Shown here in pieces: positions 1 to 7,500 of a stretch of 64,000 bases of DNA (position 1 is its first letter; every line of letters begins with the position of its first letter). The DNA lies in NCBI RefSeq assembly GCF_900129375.1, contig NZ_FQVN01000013.1, positions 1 through 64,000 on the forward strand, given 5' to 3'. Below the pieces are notes generated by a model. That model did no database searches, was not told the origin of the DNA, and saw only the letters and a list, made by a program, of their open reading frames with translations. A program made the position numbers and the translations under genes. The stretch is from Streptoalloteichus hindustanus (GTDB lineage Bacteria; Actinomycetota; Actinomycetes; Mycobacteriales; Pseudonocardiaceae).

Positions 1-180
1 GACCTCCCACCCATCGTCGTCCTGGAAACACCCCGAGCACTGTCCTTCATGGACACCAAACCCGAAGTGGACTACTACGCCACAGCCATCCGAGGACTCC
101 GCGCCGTGGCACTGAACACCAACGACTCCACCGACTACATCACCGCACTTCTGGCTGACCGGAAGACAGGAGATCTCTAA
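1..180 (+). CDS. C-terminal end of an HTH/DUF5753-type transcriptional regulator (partial)
   Basis: The frame is open from base 1 to a TAA at 178-180, giving 59 residues of a protein whose start lies outside the window. The segment LPPIVVLETP, followed by an acidic helix and RGLRAVALNTNDS, matches the C-terminal sensor end of the actinobacterial XRE regulators with a DUF5753 domain (often called Scr1-type antitoxin-like regulators). The helix-turn-helix is missing because the gene is cut by the window edge. A strong hairpin follows 18 bases downstream, consistent with the gene end. The family call rests on the C-terminal pattern only. Confidence 0.6.
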   Translation, partial: DLPPIVVLETPRALSFMDTKPEVDYYATAIRGLRAVALNTNDSTDYITALLADRKTGDL

Positions 181-197
181 GCCCGTCAGCACGCATC

Positions 198-236
198 GGC
201 CTTGACCCGCAGCCGTGACTGCTGCGGGTCAAGGCC
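198..236 (+). terminator. Perfect 16-bp stem-loop terminator
   Basis: Arms 198-213 and 221-236 are exact reverse complements around a seven-base loop. The hairpin directly follows the stop of the regulator fragment. There is no T-tract, which is usual in high-GC actinomycetes. It also sits just beyond the orphan CRISPR repeat, so it could end transcripts from both sides. Confidence 0.7.
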
Positions 237-250
237 ATCCGCAACCTGCC

Positions 251-278
251 GGCTCATCCCCGCGCGTGCGGGGCCGAC
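251..278 (-). CRISPR. Orphan type I-E CRISPR repeat (array remnant)
   Basis: One 28-base copy of the repeat found in the two arrays at 4.1 and 6.2 kb. On the minus strand it reads GTCGGCCCC, then a GC hairpin, then GGGGATGAGCC, the actinobacterial type I-E consensus. No second repeat is found 61 bases further on. The flank at 279-330 begins like the leaders of the other arrays but lacks about 50 internal bases, so this is probably a collapsed locus with a damaged leader. Confidence 0.75.
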
Positions 279-518
279 GCTTCGTGCCCTGGGCTGATGT
301 AGATCACTCGTCGTGGCGGGTAGGGGCATGGTCGAGCGCCAGGTATGGGTCGCGCTGGGCACCAGCAAATCGTCCCCGGACGTGTTTTTGGTCGCCTCGC
401 GAGAAGTTCTCACCATGCGGACCGGGTCGGCGACTTGTTGCGTACGGGCGCACATTCCCTGTTACGAAGATTGACGTCCGCTTCTGAACGTCGTCTCGCT
501 GCTGGAAAGAGCCGCCCC
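279..518. promoter_or_regulatory. Truncated CRISPR leader and upstream region of the sulfonate operon
   Basis: Bases 279-330 align with the start and the GTAGATCAC end of the leaders at 4391 and 6626, with the middle missing. The rest, up to the ssuC start at 519, is non-coding. An open frame runs in from 345, but its first 58 residues are unlike permeases, so it is read here as 5' leader. This stretch should hold the ssuC promoter; no confident -35/-10 pair can be named. A purine-rich ribosome site (GGAAAGAG) lies at 503-510. Confidence 0.5.
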
Positions 519-1367
519 ATGTCGACCGAGGTGACGGAACGACCCGTCGTCACCAGCCGCCCCCGTGGCTCCGCGCGCAGGGCGCGCGTGTTCACCAGGC
601 CGGCGCTGGCCCTGCTCGCCCTGCTCGTCCTGGTGGGGATATGGCAGTTGGTTGCCCTCGCCCGAATCTGGCCCGAGCAGCTCTTGCCCACGCCGGGCCA
701 GGTCTGGCACCAGCTACTGGTCACGTCCGACTCGGGCAACGGGCAGGGCGGCTACGGCGGCTCGACCTTGTGGGAACGCCTCGGGGTCAGCCTCCGCCGC
801 GTGGCCTACGGATCGGTCTACGGCATCGGCATCGGCGTCGGGCTCGGCCTGCTGATGGGACTCGTCCCGGCGGTGCGGGCCACCGTGGAGCCGCTGGTCA
901 CCTTCCTGCGCGCGTTGCCGCCACTGGCCTACCTGAGCCTGCTGGTCATCTGGTTCGGCATCGACGAGGAACCCAAGGTGTACCTGCTGATGATCGCCGC
1001 CTTCCCACCGGTCGCGGTGGCCACGGCGGCCGCCGTCACCGGGGTCAACCGGCAGTACGTGGAGGCGGCGCGGGCGCTCGGCGCACGCGGCTGGCAGGTC
1101 GTGGCCTCGGTCATCCTGCCCGCCTCGGCGCCGGAGATCCTGACCGGCGTCCGGCTGGCCGTCGGCATCGCCTACGGCTCGGTCGTCGCGGCCGAAACCG
1201 TCAACGGCGCGGACGGCATCGGCGGCATGGTGCTCAACGCCCAGCGGTACAACCAAACCTCCGTCGTGATCCTCGGACTGGTCGTCATCGGGGTGACCGG
1301 ACTGCTCATCGACTCGCTCCTGGTCGCCCTCTCCCGGCTGCTGTCGCCGTGGCGTGGCCGCGCCTGA
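519..1367 (+). CDS. ssuC: Aliphatic sulfonate ABC transporter permease
   Basis: A 282-residue inner-membrane permease of the SsuC/TauC family, one half of the channel that imports alkanesulfonates or taurine. A hydrophobic helix begins near residue 28, several more follow, and the EAARALGARG coupling loop that contacts the ATPase starts at about residue 182. The ATG at 519 is chosen because GGAAAGAG lies 8 bases upstream and because upstream codons give a non-membrane, Arg-rich extension. It is first in a four-gene operon with ssuA 28 bases downstream. The exact substrate cannot be read from sequence. Confidence 0.9.
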   Translation: MSTEVTERPVVTSRPRGSARRARVFTRPALALLALLVLVGIWQLVALARIWPEQLLPTPGQVWHQLLVTSDSGNGQGGYGGSTLWERLGVSLRRVAYGSVYGIGIGVGLGLLMGLVPAVRATVEPLVTFLRALPPLAYLSLLVIWFGIDEEPKVYLLMIAAFPPVAVATAAAVTGVNRQYVEAARALGARGWQVVASVILPASAPEILTGVRLAVGIAYGSVVAAETVNGADGIGGMVLNAQRYNQTSVVILGLVVIGVTGLLIDSLLVALSRLLSPWRGRA

Positions 1368-1395
1368 ACCGCTCCACCGCACCGAAAGGGCCGTC

Positions 1396-2421
1396 ATGTC
1401 AACCATGAGCCGACGACGCGCGCTGTCCTGGTTGGGCGGGCTCGCCGCCGTTCCTCTGCTGGCCGCCTGCGGAGTGGGCGGAAAAACCGCTTCGGGCGGC
1501 AAGAAAGTCAGGATCGCCTACCAGAACTTCGCCGACAGCACGCTACTGCTCAAGGACCAGGCAACCCTGGAGAAGGCGCTGCCCGGCTACACGTTCCAGT
1601 GGACCGCGTTCGACTCCGGAGCCAGCATCAACACGGCGTTCCTCAGCGGGGCGCTCGACCTCGCAGTGATCGGCAGCAGCCCCACCGCGCAGGCGCTGTG
1701 CCCACCGCTGAACATCCCGTACCAGATTGTCCAACTGCTGAACGTCATCGGCGACAGCGAAGCCCTGGTCGTCCGCAACGGCACGGGAATCACCGAGGCC
1801 GCGCAGCTCGTGGGCCGCAAGGTCGCCACCCCCTTCGGCTCCACCTCGCACTACAGCCTGCTGGCCGCCCTCCGACAGTCCGGAGTGGACCCCGCGCGGG
1901 TCGACCTCGTGGACCTCGAACCGCAGAACATCGTGGCAGCCTGGCAACGAGGCGACATCGACGCCGCCTACCTGTGGACACCAGCACTGTCCACTTTGCT
2001 CCAGAACGGGACGACCCTCACCGACAGCGCGAAACTCGCACAGGCCGGCAAACCGACCATGACGTTCACCGTCACCAGCAAGGACTTCGCCGACAGACAC
2101 CCGGCCGTCCTGGCCGAATGGCTCAAGGCGACGAACGCGGCGATCCAGCAGATTAAAACCAACCCCACACCGGTCGCGGAAGCGGTGAGCCGCCAACTCG
2201 GCAGCACCCGCGACGACGCGCTCGCCCAACTCAAGCAGAACATCTACCTGGACCTGGGCGAGCAGCACAGTCCCGACTACTTCGGCACGATCACCACACC
2301 CGGCGCACTCGCCCAGCGGCTCCAGGACACCGCGGAATTCCTGGCACAGCAGAAGAAAGTGGACACCGTCCCCGGGCTCGACACCTTCCGCAACGCCCTG
2401 CGCGTCCCGGAGCTGTCATGA
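1396..2421 (+). CDS. ssuA: Sulfonate ABC transporter substrate-binding lipoprotein
   Basis: A 341-residue periplasmic-type binding protein anchored as a lipoprotein. The N terminus has SRRRALSWLG, a possible twin-arginine signal, then a hydrophobic run and the lipobox LLAAC with Cys25. The mature part has the SsuA/TauA/NrtA features: the IAYQNFADS start, the GALDLAVIGSSPT ligand loop, and the EPQNIVAAWQRGDIDAAYLW hinge segment. GAAAGGG precedes the ATG at 1396; ATG 1405 is an alternative. It overlaps ssuB by four bases, so translation is probably coupled. Confidence 0.9.
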   Translation: MSTMSRRRALSWLGGLAAVPLLAACGVGGKTASGGKKVRIAYQNFADSTLLLKDQATLEKALPGYTFQWTAFDSGASINTAFLSGALDLAVIGSSPTAQALCPPLNIPYQIVQLLNVIGDSEALVVRNGTGITEAAQLVGRKVATPFGSTSHYSLLAALRQSGVDPARVDLVDLEPQNIVAAWQRGDIDAAYLWTPALSTLLQNGTTLTDSAKLAQAGKPTMTFTVTSKDFADRHPAVLAEWLKATNAAIQQIKTNPTPVAEAVSRQLGSTRDDALAQLKQNIYLDLGEQHSPDYFGTITTPGALAQRLQDTAEFLAQQKKVDTVPGLDTFRNALRVPELS

Positions 2422-3203
2422 GCACCCTGCTGACCCTGTCCGGAGTCCAGCACCACTACGGCCGGGGCACCCGCGCCGTCGCCGCCGTCGGCCCGCTGGA
2501 CCTGCACGTGAACGCCGGGGAATTCGTCGTCGTGGTCGGGCCATCCGGCTCCGGCAAGAGCACCCTGCTGCGCCTCATCGCCGGGTTCGAACACCCCTCG
2601 ACAGGCACCGTCGAACTTGCCGGCCAGCCGCCTGTCCCCGGCCGTGACGTCGGCGTGGTCTTCCAACAACCCCGCCTCTTCCCGTGGCGCTCGGTTGACG
2701 GCAACATCAACGCCGCACTGCGCTGGGCTGGAGTTCCCCGCGCGGACCGCGCAGCAGCCAGTGTCGATCTCCTGGCCAAGGTGGGACTATCCGGGCTCGG
2801 CGCGCGCCGAGTCTGGGAAATCTCCGGCGGGCAGCAGCAACGCGTCGCCATCGCCCGCGCCCTCGCGGCACGCCCACGCCTGCTGCTCCTGGACGAACCG
2901 TTCGCCGCCCTGGACGCCCTCACCCGAGAGCGACTTCAGGAAGACGTGCGGACACTCACCAACCGCGACGGACAGGGCGCGGTGTTCGTCACCCACAGCG
3001 TCGACGAGGCGGTCTTCCTGGCCACCCGGATCATCGTGCTCACCGACCGCCCAGGCCGGATCGCCGCCGACATCGCGGTTCCCTTGCCCCGCACCGGAGT
3101 GCCAGCGGCCGAACTGCGCGCCTGGCCCGAGTACGCCGCACTACGCGGACAAGTCGCCGCAGCCGTCCGCGCGACCCTGACAGAAGTGGAGGAACGAGTA
3201 TGA
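2418..3203 (+). CDS. ssuB: Sulfonate ABC transporter ATP-binding protein
   Basis: A 261-residue ATPase that powers the SsuC channel. Walker A GPSGSGKST is at residues 41-49, the Q-loop follows (VVFQQPRLFPW), the signature ISGGQQQRVAIARAL starts near 135, Walker B LLLLDEPFAALD near 156, and the switch histidine is in VTHSVDEAV. Length and motifs are normal for SsuB/TauB. It overlaps ssuA and tauD by four bases each (ATGA), giving a tightly coupled operon. Confidence 0.92.
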   Translation: MSTLLTLSGVQHHYGRGTRAVAAVGPLDLHVNAGEFVVVVGPSGSGKSTLLRLIAGFEHPSTGTVELAGQPPVPGRDVGVVFQQPRLFPWRSVDGNINAALRWAGVPRADRAAASVDLLAKVGLSGLGARRVWEISGGQQQRVAIARALAARPRLLLLDEPFAALDALTRERLQEDVRTLTNRDGQGAVFVTHSVDEAVFLATRIIVLTDRPGRIAADIAVPLPRTGVPAAELRAWPEYAALRGQVAAAVRATLTEVEERV

Positions 3204-4066
3204 CCACCACCGTTGAGAACAGGACCGTGTTCGAACCGTTGACGGTCGCCATCGGAGCGCGCGCACACGACGTCGACCTGTCACAGCCACTGACCCCAGC
3301 ACTCGTCGCCGAGATCCGCGCCGCCCTGCTCGAACACAAGGTCCTGGTCTTCCCCAACCAGAACCTCACACCGGACAGCCACGTCGCGTTCGGCCGCTCA
3401 CTCGGCGAACTCACCGCCTCCCACCCCGTCGTGCCCGGCATGGACGACCAGCACCCCGAAATCTACGTGCTGGACAGCACCGACGGCGGCAAAGCACCGG
3501 TCTGGCACACCGACGTCACCTTCATGAAGCGACCCCCGCTGGGCTCGGTCCTGCGAGCGGTGTCCCTGCCCACCGTGGGCGGCGACACCTGCTGGACCGA
3601 CCTCGAAGCCGCCTACCTCACCCTGTCCGAACCCCTGCGACGACTGGCAGACCAACTCCAGGCCGTGCACGACGGCCGCAAGGACTTCCAGGAATACCTG
3701 GACAACCGCCTCGGCGGCGAGGGCAACACCTGGGACGGCGACCGCATCCGCACCCTCGACCCCGTCGTGCACCCCGTGGTCCGCGTACACCCGGAAACCG
3801 GCCGCAAGAGCCTGTTCGTGAACCCCGGCTTCACCACAACCATCCTCGGACTGTCCGAAGTAGAGAGTCGCGCCCTGCTCGACATCTTCTTCGTCGCGAT
3901 CGGACGCCCCGAGCACAGCGTCCGCCACCGCTGGACCCAGGGCGACGTCGTCGTCTGGGACAACCGCAGCACCGCCCACTACGCCGTCGACGACTACGGC
4001 CACTTCCAACGAGTGATGCACCGCATCACAATCCGCGGCGACGAACCCTTCGGCCCCACCCCCTGA
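3200..4066 (+). CDS. tauD: TauD/TfdA-family alpha-ketoglutarate-dependent dioxygenase
   Basis: A 288-residue Fe(II)/2-oxoglutarate dioxygenase. The metal triad is complete: His103 and Asp105 in WHTDVTF and His260 in STAHYAVDDYG. Arg275 (RVMHRITIRG) sits where the 2-oxoglutarate-binding arginine is expected, the spacing being the same as in E. coli TauD (99/101/255/270). Next to ssuABC the likely role is oxygenolytic release of sulfite from taurine or another sulfonate after uptake. The stop codon runs into the most degenerate repeat of the next CRISPR array. Confidence 0.9.
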   Translation: MTTTVENRTVFEPLTVAIGARAHDVDLSQPLTPALVAEIRAALLEHKVLVFPNQNLTPDSHVAFGRSLGELTASHPVVPGMDDQHPEIYVLDSTDGGKAPVWHTDVTFMKRPPLGSVLRAVSLPTVGGDTCWTDLEAAYLTLSEPLRRLADQLQAVHDGRKDFQEYLDNRLGGEGNTWDGDRIRTLDPVVHPVVRVHPETGRKSLFVNPGFTTTILGLSEVESRALLDIFFVAIGRPEHSVRHRWTQGDVVVWDNRSTAHYAVDDYGHFQRVMHRITIRGDEPFGPTP

Positions 4067-4390
4067 CCCCACCCCCGCAGGGCCGATGCGATCAGCCCTG
4101 CATCCTGCAGGCACGGGTGGGGCTCACCCCCGCGCGCGGGGCCGATCCCAGGCGAGGATGCTCTGCCTGCTCGCCTCGGGGCTCATCCCCGCGCGCGCGG
4201 GGCCGATGAGGACGAAGTCGTGACCATGTCGCCCCGCGAGGACTCATCCCCGCGTGCGCGGGGCCGACGCCGTGATCCTCCGACACGGCCCGGTGATCAC
4301 GGGCTCATCCCCGCGTGCGCGGGGCCGACACGACCCGAGCGGCCCAGTGGGGCAGCGCCGGCGGCTCATCCCCGCGCGCGCGGGGCCGAT
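4058..4390 (-). CRISPR. Type I-E CRISPR array, six repeats and five spacers
   Basis: The 28-base repeats begin at 4363, 4302, 4241, 4180 and about 4119-4121, each 61 bases apart. A very degenerate sixth copy covers roughly 4058-4087. Repeats nearest the leader (right end) are closest to consensus; those at the left have lost bases and changed the stem, the usual decay at the distal end. Array polarity, from leader position and repeat orientation, is right to left on the minus strand. No cas gene is in the window. Confidence 0.95.
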
Positions 4391-4480
4391 ACTTCGTGAC
4401 CTGGGGTGATGGGGCGTCGTGGGCGTGATTTTGACCTGTTCGATTTTGGTTCTCAACACAGTAGATCATCCGTCGCACTT
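4391..4480 (-). promoter_or_regulatory. CRISPR leader of the second array
   Basis: These about 85 bases are nearly identical to 6626-6715 beside the third array. Both begin ACTTCGTGACCTG next to the first repeat, contain an AT-richer block (GATTTTGACCTGTTCG), and end at CACAGTAGATCA. Conserved placement next to the freshest repeat marks it as the leader carrying the minus-strand promoter and integration signals. Confidence 0.8.
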
Positions 4481-4591
4481 GGTAGCGGGCCGTCTCAGGT
4501 CGCTGGTGCTGTGGCCGGAGAGAAGGTCACACCCGCCTGTCTCACGCTCATCGAGTCCGGAGTGGAATCGCACCTTCCCTGAGCGTCGGTG

Positions 4592-5755
4592 TCAGGACGC
4601 GGCGGACAGCACCACAACGGCCAGCCTGTCCGCCGCGTCCGGCCGTCCGTGCTGTCGCGCTCGGGTCGCCATCTCAGCCCGCCGCTGACTGTCGATGAGG
4701 AGCGGAGCCAGCGCGTCCCGCAGGGAGCTCGGCGTGGCACCGTCGAGCAGGGCGATCGCGGCGCCAGCAACATGGAGCTGGCGGGCGTTGTGTCGTTGCT
4801 CGTCTCCGGCGGAGGTGGCCAGGGGGACCAGCACCGCTGGTTTGCCCAGTGCGGTCAGCTCCGCGATGGTTCCCGCGCCGGAGCGGGAGATGACGATGTC
4901 GGCCAGGGCGAGCACGTCGGGTAGCTCGCCGCCGACGAAGCCGGTCAGGTGGTAGCGGCCCGCCAGCTCCCGCGGGAGGCGGGTGGCGTGTTCGTGGAGG
5001 TCGGTGAGGTTCGCCGGGCCGCATTGGTGGATGAGGTTGGCGCGTTCCAGCAACCAGGGCAGCAGATCCCGCACCAGGGTGTTGATCTGCTGCGCACCCT
5101 GCGCGCCACCCGTCACGTACACGGTCGGAAGGTCCTGGTTGAAGCCGCGCAAGCCCAACGCCACAACCGCCCGATCCGGCTGACCCGTCAATATCTCCGG
5201 CCGCACCGGGTTACCCGTCACGACCGCACGTGCCCGCGCCGAGCTGGGCAGCAGCGGCAGGGACGCCTCGCTCGACACCGCGATGCGGGTGGCGACCCGG
5301 GCCAAGACCCTGTTGGCCAACCCCAACCGGACTGTCTGTTCGTGGACCACCAAGGGGCGCCGGCACATCGCGGCCGCGATCCCGACCGGCACGGCGACGT
5401 AGCCGCCGGTCGCCAACACCACGTCGGGACGCCATTCCGCCACGAGTGCGCGGGCTTGGGCCAGGCCGAGCGGCACGCGCAACATGTCCTTGGCGTTGGC
5501 CCGGGTCAGCATCCGCAGCGGATTCTGGGCACGGCGGATCTTGCCGGTGGCCACCGCGGCGAACGGGATGCCCTCGTTCGCGGCGACGCGGGCCTCCAGC
5601 CCGGCTGCTGTTCCCACCCACACCACCTCCAGCGCCACGGCATCGGTCGCGAGCCTGGTTCGGAGGGCGCGGATCGTGGTGAGAGCGGGATAGGTGTGAC
5701 CTCCGGTCCCACCCCCGGTGACCATGACACGGACAGAGCGAGGTGAGCTGTTCAC
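4592..5755 (-). CDS. MurG-like UDP-N-acetylglucosamine glycosyltransferase (family 28)
   Basis: A 387-residue GT-B glycosyltransferase resembling MurG, which makes lipid II by adding GlcNAc to lipid I at the inner face of the membrane. The N-terminal glycine loop VTGGGTGGHTYPAL is present, then VTGGAQGAQQIN at the start of the second domain, and the donor-binding ISRSGAGTIAELTALGKP. The GTG at 5755 is chosen over an upstream ATG because GGTGGAG lies six bases before it and it puts the glycine loop near residue 10. Housekeeping murG normally sits in the division cluster, so this lone copy between two CRISPR arrays is probably a paralogue, perhaps for specialised wall or natural-product glycosylation. 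Confidence 0.8.
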   Translation of the reverse strand: MNSSPRSVRVMVTGGGTGGHTYPALTTIRALRTRLATDAVALEVVWVGTAAGLEARVAANEGIPFAAVATGKIRRAQNPLRMLTRANAKDMLRVPLGLAQARALVAEWRPDVVLATGGYVAVPVGIAAAMCRRPLVVHEQTVRLGLANRVLARVATRIAVSSEASLPLLPSSARARAVVTGNPVRPEILTGQPDRAVVALGLRGFNQDLPTVYVTGGAQGAQQINTLVRDLLPWLLERANLIHQCGPANLTDLHEHATRLPRELAGRYHLTGFVGGELPDVLALADIVISRSGAGTIAELTALGKPAVLVPLATSAGDEQRHNARQLHVAGAAIALLDGATPSSLRDALAPLLIDSQRRAEMATRARQHGRPDAADRLAVVVLSAAS

Positions 5756-6134
5756 AGAACTCCACCATCCACAGTGGACGAGAACACGAACAGGAGCCGG
5801 ACGCGGCGCGACAGTACCGCGCCCCGTCTCGCCACAACCGTTCAGGTACTGGAGAAGCCGGCATCGGTAGGGCCGCCCGGGTCTGCCCATCAACGTTGGA
5901 GGCCACTTCCGCACGGGCTGGGTTCAGGGACCGTTGGGGTGGGACCTCCGGACGCCAGGTCAGGACTTTGGTCCCCGGCGTGTCGCTGGCGCCTGAGCCA
6001 AGCTGGATACCAGCGACGGGGTGAACCTCGTAGACCGGAGTCGGGGGCGGTGAGGGGGAAGCCCAGTGGTTCGGGGGAACCGGGGTCGCACATCCTCGGC
6101 TCGGTCTTCCAGGGCTGACGAGCAGAGGCGACAG
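5756..6134. other. Non-coding gap upstream of the murG-like gene
   Basis: About 380 bases between the glycosyltransferase start and the terminator at 6135. Short open frames exist on both strands (for example 5774-6118, plus), but they are Arg/Pro/Ser-rich with no recognisable motif. It should contain the minus-strand murG-like promoter. A plus-strand transcript ending at 6173 is possible but would have no clear protein. Confidence 0.4.
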
Positions 6135-6173
6135 GGTGGGGTGGCTGGTGGGGACCAGCCACCCCACCTTTTT
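6135..6173 (+). terminator. Strong intrinsic terminator with T-tract
   Basis: A perfect 15-bp stem (6135-6149 and 6154-6168) with a GGGG loop, followed by five T residues. The orientation fits plus-strand transcription, yet no plus-strand protein gene lies just upstream. It sits at the leader-distal end of the third CRISPR array, so it may instead insulate the array. Confidence 0.75.
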
Positions 6174-6625
6174 CACTGCCCCCGCGTGTGGGGGCCAATG
6201 ACTCCGAGGCCGACGACGCCGAGACCGAGGGGCTCATCCCCGCGTGCGCGAGGCCGACCAGCGAGGGGCGGGTCTTTTCTGTGCTCCCCGTGGCTCATCC
6301 CCGCGTGCGCGGGGCCGACTTCGGCCGGAGCTTCGACGGCCTGGACTATCGGGGCCCATCCCCGCGTGCGCGGGGCCGATATGCCGCGTAGAACGCTCCA
6401 CTGGAAGCTGGCCGGCTCATCCCTGCGTGCGCGGGGCCGATAACTCTGCGGACACCATCATGTCCGTGGCGATCGGCTCATCCCCGCGTGCGCGGGGCCG
6501 ATCGCGAGGCAGTCGCCCACACCGCGGTGTGGACGGGGCTCATCCCCGCGTGCGCGGGGCCGATGACACCCTCCCTGCGGCGGGTGTCGGCCCGCACGGC
6601 TCATCCCCGCGTGCGCGGGGCCGAT
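6170..6625 (-). CRISPR. Type I-E CRISPR array, eight repeats and seven spacers
   Basis: Repeats of 28 bases start at 6598, 6537, 6475, 6414, 6353, 6292 and 6231, plus a degenerate last copy at about 6170-6198. Spacing is 61 bases, once 62. On the minus strand the repeat is GTCGGCCCC ... GGGGATGAGCC. Point changes accumulate toward the left end, while the three copies nearest the leader are identical. The repeat family is that of the 4.1-kb array, so both should use the same type I-E Cascade, which must be encoded elsewhere. Confidence 0.97.
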
Positions 6626-6715
6626 ACTTCGTGACCTGCGGCGATAGGGCGTCGTGGGCGTGGTTTTGACCTGTTCGGTTTGGGTGCTCAGCACAGTAGA
6701 TCACTGGTCGCTGTG
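6626..6715 (-). promoter_or_regulatory. CRISPR leader of the third array
   Basis: Near-identical to 4391-4480 (see that entry): it starts ACTTCGTGACCTG at the first repeat and ends CACAGTAGATCAC. The similarity fades beyond about 6720. Confidence 0.8.
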
Positions 6716-6916
6716 GGTGGTGGGTGGTCTGAGGTCGAGGTAGTGGGCTGAGGCGTTGAGCATGGCTCGGCTTCGGTGGTGGAGGCGGGTGCGCCAGGTG
6801 TGGAGGACTTCCTCCAGGGGGGCGATGGCTCCTGCGTTCATCACGTGGGTGATCACGGGGGCGATTTGCTCCGGAGGGTAGCCGGTCGCGGGGTCGCGGG
6901 CGGGGCAGGCCACCAA
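6701..6916 (-). CDS. Small hypothetical protein, possibly a gene remnant
   Basis: A 71-codon frame whose middle (IAPLEEVLHTWRTRL then RAMLNASAHYLDL) looks like folded alpha-helical protein rather than random GC-rich coding. No family is recognised. It lies between the CRISPR leader, which it overlaps, and the broken transposase, so it may be debris. The true start could be an internal ATG near 6844. Confidence 0.25.
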   Translation of the reverse strand: MVACPARDPATGYPPEQIAPVITHVMNAGAIAPLEEVLHTWRTRLHHRSRAMLNASAHYLDLRPPTTHSDQ

Positions 6917-6955
6917 TCCTCACGCCGGGTGGCGGCCCACCTCTGCGGAGGGGGG

Positions 6956-7390
6956 CTACTCCTGGTCGGCGTCGGGGTCCCGGGCGGCCGGATCACGCAG
7001 GGGCCGCAGCGCGCCGGGCGCGGGGATGTGGGCGCCGAAGGTGTAGCGGCCGTGGAGGTTGATGTGCTTGTCCACCAACGGTGACAGGCGGGCGGCGTCG
7101 AGGTTGTTGATCGGTTCGCCAGGGGCGGGCAGCGCCGCGTGGTCGGGTCGGTGTAGCGGGTGTTCCACACCACCGCGTTGAGCACTAGCCTCAGCGTCCC
7201 GAACTGGTCCTCCTGGCCTTCGCAGCAGTGCACACCTGCCGGTGCCGCAGCGCCCGGTGCGGGTGTCCAGCACGCAGAAGGTGTAGGCACGGTGGTTGAC
7301 CACCCCGGCTGGCAGGGCAGGGTTGGTGAGGACCAGGCGCTGCCACACCTCGACCAGCAAGTTGGTGTTCATCTCGTGGTCGCGGACCTG
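6956..7390 (-). pseudogene. Tn3-family transposase remnant
   Basis: Pieces of a Tn3-type DDE transposase are spread over two frames. One frame holds LLVEVWQRLVLTNPALPAG with HRAYTFCVLD, an N-terminal-like stretch. The other frame then gives GQEDQFGTLRLVLNAVVWN, the C-terminal core motif. The first frame resumes with LDAARLSPLVDKHINLHGRY, the conserved C-terminal signature. Most of the roughly 1000-residue protein is missing and the frame changes at least twice, so it cannot be active. No terminal inverted repeats were located. Confidence 0.75.
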
Positions 7391-7500
7391 ACCGCGGCCG
7401 AGCAGGTCGGGCAACGACCTCACCACGGCGGCGGCACTCCAACTCGGCCTGAGAAGGGTCGTGGACTCGGCTGAGTGATCAGGTGGACTTGGGTCCGGGG

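Noticed and set aside
198-236. A second repeat of the orphan CRISPR locus
   Set aside because: The position 61 bases from the repeat is occupied by a different perfect inverted repeat that does not match the repeat sequence.
5774-6118. A plus-strand 114-codon frame before the 6135 terminator
   Set aside because: Arg/Ser/Pro/Gly-rich with no protein-like pattern and no ribosome site; a non-coding RNA fits as well.
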